From: Bacteroidaceae bacterium
GTDB taxonomy: Bacteria; Bacteroidota; Bacteroidia; Bacteroidales; Bacteroidaceae
Length of the DNA: 64,000 nucleotides
Direction of reading: 5' to 3'
NCBI GenBank assembly: GCA_017534535.1
Contig: JAFXVZ010000017.1
Location: forward strand, 52,968 to 116,967
Shown: positions 33,403 through 41,726 of the stretch, piece after piece
How the letters are laid out: every line of letters begins with the position of its first letter
Numbering within the stretch: position 1 is the first letter of the stretch
The notes under the pieces: model-generated
What the model was told of the DNA's origin: nothing
Database searches by the model: none
The model's input: the letters and a program-made list of their open reading frames with translations, nothing else
Program-made: the position numbers and the translations under genes

Positions 33403-35028
33403 TTATTTAATGTTCGGCTCTTCCAAGCCCAGACCTTTCTTCTTATCTACAGCCTTCAGCACCAGACCCAAAACCAGGGCAGCTACACCCAAGCCAGCCA
33501 GCATCACCAGCGGCCAAGTATAATCGAACTGCGTTGGGTCAGTCACACCAGGATTGGTGTTGTCGAGCACCTTGCCAATCAGCAAAGGGAACAGCCACAA
33601 ACCTATATTCTGAATCCAGAAGATCAGTGCGTAAGCGGAACCGATAATCTTTGCATCTACCAACTTAGGTACACTTGGCCAAAGAGAAGCAGGTACCAAT
33701 GAGAAGGAAGCACCTAGTACCAAGATAGTCAGGTAAGCCACGATGATACCACCCACCATATTGCCCTTGAATCCTGGCAGGATGAAAGCAAATGTCAAGT
33801 GACAAGCAATCAGCAGCAATGAACCCAGTACCAACATGGAAGCTGCCTTGCCCTTGTGGTCCACATAGCTACCCAAAATAGGTGTGATACCCATAGCCAA
33901 CAATGGGAATACTGCAAAGACTGACTCTGCGCTCTGACGCATGTAACCCATATAGCAGTAAACTACTAACGCTACAATTGCCAATGCCAGCAGGCTATAT
34001 TTCTTAACCTTATCCTTCATGAAGTTGCTGGAGAACGATGCGATAGCCACCACCAGCATAATCACATACTGAACGATGGTTACAGAGTTCTTTGCCCAGA
34101 ACGAATTAGGATCCACCTCAGTGAAATCCAGATTGCACTGCAACATATTCACCGCATACTTCTGGAATGGGAAGATAGCACTATAGTACAAAACACAGAG
34201 CAGAGATACCAACCAGAAACCAGTACTGGTGAGAATCTGCCCCAGGTCACTAATCTTGAATGGATCGTCTTTCTCCTCAGCCTCACCTGTCTGTGCATCC
34301 AACTTCTTATCCATGAAGAAATAAACAATGAACATGATTAAACCAATGGCCAGCAGTACCACACCGAAAGCCACTGAACGGCTCACACTGATGCTATCAC
34401 CTAACTTAGCGAAGAACGGAGAGAAAATCATGCAAGTAGCCACACCTAAGCGAGCCAAAGCCATCTCACTACCCATCGCCAAAGCCATCTCACGTCCCTT
34501 GAACCACTTCACGATACCACGACTTACCGTGATACCTGCCATTTCGCAACCGCAACCAAAGATCATAAAGCCACAAGCTGCGAATTTAGCAGAAGCTGGC
34601 ATACCCTCATAGAAAGGAGATACGCCTAATTCATCGAAGATAGGGATGTAATTCAGGTTGTTGGTAAACCATGTTTCCAAGCCACTGCCCATGAAAGATT
34701 CAGTGACAGCATACCACTTGATAATCGCACCAATCAACATCACAGCACCAGAAAGCACCGCTGTAAAGCGGACACCCATCTTGTCGAGGATGATACCTGC
34801 GAAAATCAGGAAGAACACAAACACATTGAGGAACACCTCACTGCCCTGCATGGTACCAAACGCAGTTGAGTCCCAACCACGTGTCTCCTGCATTAAGTCC
34901 TTGATAGGAGACAGGATATCCATGAAGATATAGGCAAAGAACATGCCTAAAGCCAGCAGCAGCAAGGCTGTCCAGCGCATTCCTGCGGAATCACGCAATG
35001 TCTGGTGAATCTTGTCTGTAGTTGTCAT
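33403..35028 (-). CDS. MFS transporter, paralogue 2
   Basis: A 541-residue inner-membrane protein clearly related to the next gene: ILDKMGVRFTAV, CEMAGITVSRGIVKWFKGREMALAMG against CGITVSKAMVRWFTGHELALAMG, SLVPASLWPSVPKLV against SLTPAALWPIVPKIM, and the same C-terminal GLGLEEPNIK. It is about 80 residues longer, through a larger periplasmic insert after segment 3 (LETWFTNNLNYIPIFDELG) and a loop near residue 330 (NFTEVDPNSFWAKN region). The tandem arrangement and shared downstream repeat point to gene duplication. Substrate unknown. It lies 25 bp downstream of secG. Confidence 0.87.
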   Translation of the reverse strand: MTTTDKIHQTLRDSAGMRWTALLLLALGMFFAYIFMDILSPIKDLMQETRGWDSTAFGTMQGSEVFLNVFVFFLIFAGIILDKMGVRFTAVLSGAVMLIGAIIKWYAVTESFMGSGLETWFTNNLNYIPIFDELGVSPFYEGMPASAKFAACGFMIFGCGCEMAGITVSRGIVKWFKGREMALAMGSEMALARLGVATCMIFSPFFAKLGDSISVSRSVAFGVVLLAIGLIMFIVYFFMDKKLDAQTGEAEEKDDPFKISDLGQILTSTGFWLVSLLCVLYYSAIFPFQKYAVNMLQCNLDFTEVDPNSFWAKNSVTIVQYVIMLVVAIASFSSNFMKDKVKKYSLLALAIVALVVYCYMGYMRQSAESVFAVFPLLAMGITPILGSYVDHKGKAASMLVLGSLLLIACHLTFAFILPGFKGNMVGGIIVAYLTILVLGASFSLVPASLWPSVPKLVDAKIIGSAYALIFWIQNIGLWLFPLLIGKVLDNTNPGVTDPTQFDYTWPLVMLAGLGVAALVLGLVLKAVDKKKGLGLEEPNIK

Positions 35029-35053
35029 GACAAAAATTCCGTTTCAATACACA

Positions 35054-35416
35054 TTAATTGCCAGAATTATCTGCAGGAGTGTTAGTAGGAGTCTCGGTTG
35101 CAGGAGCTGTGTTGCCAACAGGCATGTTGTAAGGATTGGTGTTAGCATTCTTCTGAGCCTGCTCCATAATAGCGTCCTGGCTGCTAGCATTAGCAGAAGG
35201 CAGAGTATAAGCTGAAGCAACACTGCAAATCACCATCACTGCTGCCAGAGTCCAAGTAGCCTTCTCCAGGAAGTCTGTGGTCTTGCGAACGCCCATGATA
35301 GCGTTAGAAGATGAAAAACCAGAGGCTAAACCGCCACCTTTTGAATTTTGAATCAACACGATGCCGCACATCAGAATAGATGCGACCAACATCAAAATAA
35401 TAATCAGTAAATACAT
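35054..35416 (-). CDS. secG: Preprotein translocase subunit SecG
   Basis: A 120-residue inner-membrane protein of the Sec channel. Two membrane segments (residues 3-22 and about 57-77) flank the conserved cytoplasmic loop IQNSKGGGLASGFSSSNAIMGVRKTTDFLEK, where GGGLAS-F and the TDFLEK block identify SecG. The C-terminal tail of about 45 residues is rich in Asn, Thr, Ala and Pro, as usual in Bacteroidales. It is the last gene of the pdxA-like/sigma-54 regulator/lptE/TPR operon, starting 7 bp after the TPR gene. Confidence 0.95.
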   Translation of the reverse strand: MYLLIIILMLVASILMCGIVLIQNSKGGGLASGFSSSNAIMGVRKTTDFLEKATWTLAAVMVICSVASAYTLPSANASSQDAIMEQAQKNANTNPYNMPVGNTAPATETPTNTPADNSGN

Positions 35417-35423
35417 CTTTTAA

Positions 35424-36059
35424 TTATGATTTTGTTTTCTCATTAATAACTATTTTCTCCAAAAATCGGATTTGGTCTGCAAAGTAAATATTTTTTTTTG
35501 GATATTTCAAATATAACTTTCTAATTATTTCCAAAGCCTTGTCATATCTATGCTGTTTGAGGTAAATTTTGGCCAAAGTCTCGGTAAAATAGCCATCATC
35601 AAAGTCTTCTGCCTCTTTTTCCTCCTGACCGCCATCACTTATATTATCTTCAGTAAGTACATATCCTGAAGTATCAGGAGCCAATGCCGGTTCGTCACCA
35701 AAAGATTGCTCATCAGGCCTCTCCATCAAGAAGGAATTGATAAGTGACAAAGTACGATCCACCGTAGGTTCTTCTTTCTCCTGAGTCACCACAGGTTTCA
35801 CCTCCTTAAGTGGTTTCATTGCTGAAAGCTCACCCTCTATGAAATAGAACAGCGCCCTGCGGTCTGCCACATAAAGCACAGATTTCCTCAACTCGTTCCC
35901 AAAAGTCTCGTCATGCAACAGATACAAGTTCTTCAGAAACAAAAGACGGAGGGACTGGAAAGCAGGATAGCGAGCTACCATCGTACGAAGTTCGTACAAG
36001 GTGGCCGTATTCAACAACTCTGGATGCTGGATCCACTGTATGATATCATTGCTTGTCAT
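35424..36059 (-). CDS. Tetratricopeptide-type protein of the lptE-secG operon
   Basis: A 211-residue cytoplasmic protein without signal peptide or membrane segments. The N-terminal helical domain (IIQWIQHPELLNTATLYELRTMVARYPAFQSLRLLFLKNLYLL) and a C-terminal TPR-like pair (YFTETLAKIYLKQHRYDKALEIIRKLYLKYPKKNIYFADQIRFLEK) are joined by an acidic disordered stretch of about 90 residues. The same gene regularly lies between lptE and secG in Bacteroidales, so a role in envelope biogenesis is likely but unproven. It begins one base after the lptE stop codon. Confidence 0.75.
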   Translation of the reverse strand: MTSNDIIQWIQHPELLNTATLYELRTMVARYPAFQSLRLLFLKNLYLLHDETFGNELRKSVLYVADRRALFYFIEGELSAMKPLKEVKPVVTQEKEEPTVDRTLSLINSFLMERPDEQSFGDEPALAPDTSGYVLTEDNISDGGQEEKEAEDFDDGYFTETLAKIYLKQHRYDKALEIIRKLYLKYPKKNIYFADQIRFLEKIVINEKTKS

Positions 36060-36060
36060 C

Positions 36061-36588
36061 TTACCAATTTGCTACTGTTGAGTTAAATATCTGTTCTGAA
36101 ATATCTTTCACCATCACCGCAATCAACTGATCCTGCACAGCCGTCAACAACTGAGTGGCATCGTAGGTTTGGAACGCAGTGAACGTGCGGTCTTCAAAGT
36201 CCTCCTCATGGTTGGTGTTATTGGTATATGACACCTTCACCGTCAAAGTCAGACGCACTTTTGAAGAATATCCGCTGGCATCAATCGCCTCATTAAACTG
36301 ATTATAGCCTGTGATCTCACCCTCTATGACGATGTCGCCTCCATTATTTACTAAAGACAGGCGGGTCTGACGCATGAACAAGTCCTTCATCTGGTCATTC
36401 AAGGTAGTTGCCAACGGACCATACACATAGTCAGCATGATTCTGGAAATCAACAATCTGCATTGTGTGCACCTTGTCATAGTCGATGGATGAAATAGGCG
36501 CCAAGCCTAACGAGACCTTGCAAGCCATCACCACCATAGCCAGCGCCATGAGCCAGGCACCATGTACCAACTTCTTATTCCAAGCCAT
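36061..36588 (-). CDS. lptE: LptE-family LPS-assembly lipoprotein
   Basis: A 175-residue outer-membrane lipoprotein; signal MAWNKKLVHGAWLMALAMVVMAC (Cys23). The mature part has the LptE look: APISSIDYDKVHTMQIVDFQNHADYVYGPLATTLNDQMKDLFMRQTRLSLVN, then VIEGEITGYN and the strand RLTLTVKVSYTN. LptE plugs LptD in the outer membrane during LPS insertion. The start overlaps the 3' end of the sigma-54 regulator gene by 14 bases, and the TPR gene follows after one base. Confidence in the family is good because of both sequence and the conserved gene order. Confidence 0.85.
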   Translation of the reverse strand: MAWNKKLVHGAWLMALAMVVMACKVSLGLAPISSIDYDKVHTMQIVDFQNHADYVYGPLATTLNDQMKDLFMRQTRLSLVNNGGDIVIEGEITGYNQFNEAIDASGYSSKVRLTLTVKVSYTNNTNHEEDFEDRTFTAFQTYDATQLLTAVQDQLIAVMVKDISEQIFNSTVANW

Positions 36589-37834
36589 ACACCTTTATCT
36601 TTCTATATAACGTACGCTCAGAGATGTTCAGTTCCTTAGCTGCAGCTCTGCGTCTGCCTCTGTTCTTCTCCAGCGCTTTCTTAATCATTTCCTTCTCCAC
36701 TTCATCCAAAGTCATCGTCTCAGCCTCTTCCACGGCCTCTGCTTCCTGAATATTGTCATCATTCTGCAAAGATGCAGAAGGACGGACATTATTCACTCCC
36801 GTATGGTGGATGATAGGAATAGTTGAGTCTGTAGGCGTTGCTGCAGGAGTAATGTAAGATGTTGGTGTTGCGTCAGTTGAAACAGTTACCTGTTCACCAG
36901 CCATCAACTTCTTGACCACTTGCTTAAGCTCCGTCACCTCGCTGTTCAAGTTATATAGCATTTTATACAGAAACTCCCGTTCACCCTCGAATCCCTGACC
37001 GAAATCCTTCGCTCCAAACAAGGCAGGCAGACGTTGCCCCTGTTCCTGCTGAGGCAAATAACGCCTCAACATCTCAGCCGTTACCTCACGATCTGTCTCA
37101 ATAACAGATATCTGCTCTGTAACATTCTTCAGTTGGCGCACATTCCCCGGCCAACGATAATTCACCAACATACGCTTAGCCTCATCCGTCAACTGGATAG
37201 ATGGCATACGGTATTTCTCAGCAAAATCGCTGGCGAACTTACGGAACAACAAAGCCGCATCATCGCCACGTTCACGCAAAGGGGGTACCTTGATAGGCAC
37301 AGTACTTAGACGATAGAACAAATCCTCGCGAAAGCGTCCATCAGCTATCGCCCTGTCTAAGTTCACATTAGTTGCTGCTACGATACGCACATTGGTCTTC
37401 TCCACCTTAGATGAGCCCACACGGATATACTCTCCGTTTTCAAGTACTCGCAACAACCTGGCCTGTGTGGCAAGTGGCAACTCACCAACCTCATCAAGGA
37501 AGATAGTCCCCCCATCTGCCTCGCTGAAGTAACCCTTGCGGTCACCGATGGCACCAGTAAAAGCACCCTTCTCGTGACCAAAGAGCTCTGAGTCAATGGT
37601 TCCTTCTGGAATAGCGCCACAGTTCACAGCAATGTACTTCCCGTGTTTCCTGCGACTGAACTGATGAATAATCTGAGGGAAGCTCTCCTTACCCACGCCA
37701 CTCTCGCCTGTGATGAGCACAGATACATCGGTCGGTGCCACTTGCATAGCGACATCAATAGCATGTAATAGGTTTTCATCGTTGCCGATGATGCCAAACC
37801 TCACCTTCACTTGTTGTATCTCAGCTCTTGTCAT
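36575..37834 (-). CDS. Sigma-54-dependent transcriptional activator without receiver domain
   Basis: A 419-residue bacterial enhancer-binding protein. The AAA+ domain starts almost at the N terminus (~residue 15-250): Walker A GESGVGKE, the sigma-54 contact loop GAFTGA in HEKGAFTGAIGD, Walker B GGTIFLDEVGEL, arginine fingers in FREDLFYRLSTVPI. A Fis-type helix-turn-helix closes the protein (GRRRAAAKELNISERTLYRKIKVYG). The usual Walker A position GKE-L has ESF. There is no receiver, GAF or PAS domain, so control must come from the ~100-residue Thr/Pro/Glu-rich linker, from a partner, or from expression level. It overlaps the pdxA-like gene by four bases and lptE by 14. Confidence 0.92.
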   Translation of the reverse strand: MTRAEIQQVKVRFGIIGNDENLLHAIDVAMQVAPTDVSVLITGESGVGKESFPQIIHQFSRRKHGKYIAVNCGAIPEGTIDSELFGHEKGAFTGAIGDRKGYFSEADGGTIFLDEVGELPLATQARLLRVLENGEYIRVGSSKVEKTNVRIVAATNVNLDRAIADGRFREDLFYRLSTVPIKVPPLRERGDDAALLFRKFASDFAEKYRMPSIQLTDEAKRMLVNYRWPGNVRQLKNVTEQISVIETDREVTAEMLRRYLPQQEQGQRLPALFGAKDFGQGFEGEREFLYKMLYNLNSEVTELKQVVKKLMAGEQVTVSTDATPTSYITPAATPTDSTIPIIHHTGVNNVRPSASLQNDDNIQEAEAVEEAETMTLDEVEKEMIKKALEKNRGRRRAAAKELNISERTLYRKIKVYGLE

Positions 37835-38934
37835 AAGGTTTCTTCCTCAGGTTCTGCCATTTGTTTCAATTTATCACTATCGTCACGCTTGTCGTAATAC
37901 TGCTTACGCAATGGGTTCACCAATGCCTCTTCCTCACGGCTGCGGTTGCGCAACACATCGATGCCCAGATAGATGGCATTTCTCATAGACGACTCATCTG
38001 CCAAGCCCTTGCCAGCCAACTCATACTCAACTCCATGCACAGGGGTAGCGCAGATGGCTGAGAGGCCTGTAATGAATCTCACACCCTCATTCATGCTCAA
38101 CGCCTTGAATAAACCCATACCCTGATCATAATACATCGCAAAGATACCGTCAAAATGAGCGAAGTTGTTGGTTTCCAACAAAGAATCTACTGAATAAGGG
38201 CCATAGCAAATCACCTTTTGTGACGCCAACTCTTCCAAAGCAGGCTTAATAATCTCCTGCTCCTCCTGCCCCATTGCATCATTCAAGCCCGATGTTGGGT
38301 TGAAAGAAAGCACGGCAATTCGTGGTGCATCGATGCTGAAATCCACTTTCAGCGACTGGTTGAAGATGGCAATCTTCTGTTTCAGCAATTCTGGCGTCAG
38401 CAGGGAAGCCACCTCTTTCATAGGCACATTCTCTGTCGCCAATGCCACACGCAGGTCGTCCTTTACCAATACCGACAAAGCCACTTCATCTGGCTCACCC
38501 AGCTCTTGCTGAATGAGATTAGCCAACCCTGGATATTCGATACCAGCTTGTTTTAAAGCCAGTTCGTTCACAGGTGCCATTACAAGTACATCCGTCAGGC
38601 CATCACGATATTCATCGAAAGCAAACTTCATGGCATTCCAAGCTGCCTTGCCTGCCTCCGCATCGGTCTTGGCAAACTCCACCTTCGCCTCATCATCACT
38701 GCAATTCACAATACTAATCACCCCATCTTCAGCGTCATTGGCTGAATTGATAATAGAGAAAGGCGTTTGGAGCTCCATCGTCTTGCGATGGAAGGTAGCA
38801 ACCTTTGGTGAACCATATATGATAGGAGTACAAAACTCCAACATTGTAGGATCTTGGAATGACTTTAGTGCCACCTCCCATCCTACACCGTTGATGTCTC
38901 CTTGCGTAATGCCGATTCTAATGATATTTTCCAT
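37831..38934 (-). CDS. pdxA: PdxA-like protein with a degenerate active site
   Basis: A 367-residue homologue of 4-hydroxythreonine-4-phosphate dehydrogenase (PLP synthesis). Overall similarity is clear (RIGITQGDINGVGWEV, CTPIIYGSPKVA, DLRVALATENVPMKEVA, NPLRKQYYDKRDDSDKLK). However, the three metal-binding His of E. coli PdxA (166, 211, 266) are replaced: ATTHLP by ATENVP (Asn169), NPHAGEGG by NPTSGLND (Thr214), YHDQG by YYDQG (Tyr269). The substrate-binding GHTE is GLAN (137-138 Leu-Ala). The protein length and reading frame are intact, so it is maintained but probably not a dehydrogenase. The operon position upstream of the sigma-54 regulator and lptE is the usual one for pdxA in Bacteroidales. 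Confidence 0.85.
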   Translation of the reverse strand: MENIIRIGITQGDINGVGWEVALKSFQDPTMLEFCTPIIYGSPKVATFHRKTMELQTPFSIINSANDAEDGVISIVNCSDDEAKVEFAKTDAEAGKAAWNAMKFAFDEYRDGLTDVLVMAPVNELALKQAGIEYPGLANLIQQELGEPDEVALSVLVKDDLRVALATENVPMKEVASLLTPELLKQKIAIFNQSLKVDFSIDAPRIAVLSFNPTSGLNDAMGQEEQEIIKPALEELASQKVICYGPYSVDSLLETNNFAHFDGIFAMYYDQGMGLFKALSMNEGVRFITGLSAICATPVHGVEYELAGKGLADESSMRNAIYLGIDVLRNRSREEEALVNPLRKQYYDKRDDSDKLKQMAEPEEETL

Positions 38935-38969
38935 TCAATCTTATCTTTATGCTAAATCTAATTCAACAA

Positions 38970-40016
38970 TCATTCATCTTGAAGAGGTATCTGTGTATCT
39001 TCCACCTGCTTGCCAGGCAATTTTATGGTATAGAGAGCTGCTTCCATACCACGCACCAAGTTACGTTTCAGTTTCTCGGGCGCATATATGAATATTTCCT
39101 CTGTAATCACTCGCTGGTTGATGGTATCCACACGACTTTGTGACACAAACGGGCCACCCATCATGTCACCTTTCACCTTCCACAGACCACGAGCCTCGAA
39201 GATGTATTCGCCTCTGAGTTTGAAAGCACGAGTAGTTACGAAACGGGCATCCGTTGTCATATAAGTACCCTCAGCTGCTCCGGGGATGTTGATTTTCATC
39301 ACCGAGTCACGCTTCTGGATGAAGAAATCCTGGGTAAACGTGCGGCGATCCTTATAGGGATAGGAATAAATTACATAATTCTGATCGCCCGAAGCCGCAT
39401 TGGCACCAGCCCAGAAGAAATCCTCGCCACGCTTGGATGACTTCAACTCGCCAGATACCCACACATCACAATCAAACATCTCCTTCACATTCTTAGAGAT
39501 CATATCGCTATGCTGATATTCCAATACCTGAATCTGTCGGTTCATTTCAGCACGGGTAAAGAAGTCGACGATAGCCTGTCCGTTCTTGGTAATATACTCG
39601 GCAACCGATTCTGCATCAGGGCCCTGAATAGTCAAAATGGCTTGCGGATTAGAATACACATTCATCTCAGAGCGGAACTTAGGTTGGGTATAAATGCTGG
39701 GGTCAATATCCATTTTAATGATATTGCGAAGCATCTTCAAAGTAGCATTGTAACCATATGGTGTGGTGTTCATAATGCGGAAAGAACGCTCTGGTTGTGG
39801 CAAACCCGGCACATCAGTATCAAGCACATCATACAGAGCACGACCAGCCACACCTTCCCAATTGGCATCGTCGCACACCACCAGCAGCTCGTAAGCCCTG
39901 CCACTGGACGTAGGGGTAAAGATATTCAGTGAAGAGCGTTTCTTACCTCCACCATTACAAGCCGCCATCATCAAAGCAGCCATTACGATTGACATCAAAT
40001 AAAATGTTCTTCTCAT
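38970..40016 (-). CDS. DUF4837 family lipoprotein
   Basis: A 348-residue lipoprotein. The ATG at 40016 is chosen over 40079 because it is preceded by GAAAGGAAAA and yields the signal MRRTFYLMSIVMAALMMAAC (Cys20). The mature protein matches the DUF4837 pattern: SSGRAYELLVVCDDANWEGVAGRALYDVL, MLRNIIKMDIDPSIYTQPKFRSE, GLWKVKGDMMGGPFVSQSRVD and EGALYTIKLP-like end (MEAALYTIKLPGK). The family is confined to Bacteroidetes and its function is unknown. It lies 35 bp upstream of the pdxA-like gene. Confidence 0.85.
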   Translation of the reverse strand: MRRTFYLMSIVMAALMMAACNGGGKKRSSLNIFTPTSSGRAYELLVVCDDANWEGVAGRALYDVLDTDVPGLPQPERSFRIMNTTPYGYNATLKMLRNIIKMDIDPSIYTQPKFRSEMNVYSNPQAILTIQGPDAESVAEYITKNGQAIVDFFTRAEMNRQIQVLEYQHSDMISKNVKEMFDCDVWVSGELKSSKRGEDFFWAGANAASGDQNYVIYSYPYKDRRTFTQDFFIQKRDSVMKINIPGAAEGTYMTTDARFVTTRAFKLRGEYIFEARGLWKVKGDMMGGPFVSQSRVDTINQRVITEEIFIYAPEKLKRNLVRGMEAALYTIKLPGKQVEDTQIPLQDE

Positions 40017-40097
40017 AACTTTTCCTTTCTGTTGTTTTGTCACCACAAAGCTACTAATAAGTGAGGACAGATAGTGCATCTTTCCTAATAATTTATA

Positions 40098-41162
40098 TTA
40101 ATTCTTGTTAATCCCCTCTTGTTTGGCCGTTGAGAGCATGCCACAAGCTGCAAAAATGTCCTCTCCCCTAGAGGCACGAATAGTGGTAAACAATCCATGC
40201 TGGGTGAGGTAATCACGTAGCTCCGTCATCTTCTGCATATCTACGCCTTCCAGATCCACATTTGGGATGGCATGGAAACGAATTAGGTTCACTCGGCAAT
40301 CCAAACCTCGCAACAGTTTCAGTAACTCTTTAGCATACACCACACTATCGTTCACTCCTTTAAACACGATATATTCAAAAGAGAGGCGACGTTGGTGACT
40401 GAAATCATAGTTGTGAAGCAGATTCACCACTTCTGTAATGGAAAAAGCCTTCTCAGCAGGCATCAGCTCGCGACGCAATGCTGGCACAGGGGCATGCAAA
40501 CTTATAGCCAAATGACACTCACTTTCTTCCAGGAAGCGTTGCAGGCCTTTCTTCAAGCCTACGGTAGATAAGGTGATTCGCTTGGGACTCCAAGCATACC
40601 CCCAAGGAGCCGTCATAATCTCCAACGCCTTCATTACCTCGTCAAGGTTGTCGAGTGGCTCGCCCATACCCATCATCACCACATTGGTCAATTGTTCAAA
40701 TTCTGGTAACGACTGAATCTGGTTGATAATTTGGTTAGCTGTAAGGTTACCATTGAAGCCTTGTTTGCCCGTCATACAGAACTTGCAGTTCATCTTGCAT
40801 CCCACTTGGGAAGACACACATACCGTACCCCGCTCTTCGTCAGGGATATAGACCGTTTCCACATAATGATTATTAGGTGTATGGTAAAGGTATTTCACAG
40901 TTCCATCAGCAGATCGCATTTCATTCACAGGCTGAACAGCTCCTACTTCGTAACTCTCTGACAACAAGGCACGATACTTCAAGGAGAGGTTGGTCATCTC
41001 GCCGATGCTACCTACCCTCTTCACATAGAGCCATCCAGCTATCTGCTTAGCGGCAAAGCCTGGCATTCCCAAGCCCCTTGTCACCTCCTGCAGTTCGCTG
41101 AGTGTCATTCCCAAAAGCGGTTGTCTTTCCATTAATCCGTAATTTTGCAAAATCGGGTGCAA
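40098..41162 (-). CDS. rlmN: 23S rRNA (adenine-2503-C2)-methyltransferase, dual-specificity RlmN
   Basis: A 354-residue radical-SAM enzyme that methylates A2503 of 23S rRNA and A37 of some tRNAs. The cluster motif is CKMNCKFC (CxxxCxxC) in SQVGCKMNCKFCMTGKQGF. GMGEPLDNLDEV, SLHAPVPALRRELMP and the second catalytic cysteine in FAACGMLS are all present. Length is normal. It is followed by the DUF4837 gene after about 80 bp and preceded by a short A+T-rich gap with the small dyad CCAAATTTATTTGG near 41190. Confidence 0.96.
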   Translation of the reverse strand: MHPILQNYGLMERQPLLGMTLSELQEVTRGLGMPGFAAKQIAGWLYVKRVGSIGEMTNLSLKYRALLSESYEVGAVQPVNEMRSADGTVKYLYHTPNNHYVETVYIPDEERGTVCVSSQVGCKMNCKFCMTGKQGFNGNLTANQIINQIQSLPEFEQLTNVVMMGMGEPLDNLDEVMKALEIMTAPWGYAWSPKRITLSTVGLKKGLQRFLEESECHLAISLHAPVPALRRELMPAEKAFSITEVVNLLHNYDFSHQRRLSFEYIVFKGVNDSVVYAKELLKLLRGLDCRVNLIRFHAIPNVDLEGVDMQKMTELRDYLTQHGLFTTIRASRGEDIFAACGMLSTAKQEGINKN

Positions 41163-41214
41163 AATTACAAATAATCAAGCTAAAAGCCAAATTTATTTGG
41201 GACTAACTTATTAA

Positions 41215-41706
41215 CTATGATTGTCTCTTCAATTTTAAATACAATTGAGGATGAGGATAGGCACTACTCAACATACTATACATTCCATCTTCCAGGACAA
41301 CCTCCATGTTGTTTCCTGTGTATGTCTTTACAACAAGAAGGGCATTAGTTATTTCGGAGTAGTCTGGATTGAAACAAATAATCTTCCCTTCAGAATTAAG
41401 TTTATAACGGGAAAACACATACGGGAACTTAGGCAGCATTGATTCAGCCAAATCCATAGAAGAACCTTCGTAATAAGTATCACAAGTCAGATCACTATTA
41501 AACTTAATATAGATTTTGCCATAGTAATCCTGCCAATGATCCCATGGTTTGGGATCTGCCTCATATACATTACTGATATCTGTCACTTCCCAAGTGCCGA
41601 CCAACCCTGAAACATCAACTGGTTCAATAATCAATTCTGGCTCATTATCATCCAAAGAGCAAGCTACCAACAAAGGTAAAGCCAATAAAAACAAGTAGTT
41701 TTTCAT
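41215..41706 (-). CDS. Lipocalin-like lipoprotein
   Basis: A 163-residue lipoprotein: signal MKNYLFLLALPLLVAC (Cys16). The mature part starts with a lipocalin-like pattern, VSGLVGTWEVTDIS, and ends with strands YLKLKRQS; overall a small beta-barrel is expected. The signal is nearly identical to that of the upstream gene (MKSYLLLLALPLLVAC), suggesting duplication of the leader. It is the last gene of the ECF sigma/anti-sigma operon and may report or respond to envelope conditions; no specific function is known. Confidence 0.75.
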   Translation of the reverse strand: MKNYLFLLALPLLVACSLDDNEPELIIEPVDVSGLVGTWEVTDISNVYEADPKPWDHWQDYYGKIYIKFNSDLTCDTYYEGSSMDLAESMLPKFPYVFSRYKLNSEGKIICFNPDYSEITNALLVVKTYTGNNMEVVLEDGMYSMLSSAYPHPQLYLKLKRQS

Positions 41707-41726
41707 ATTGTTTGCATTTTAACGTG

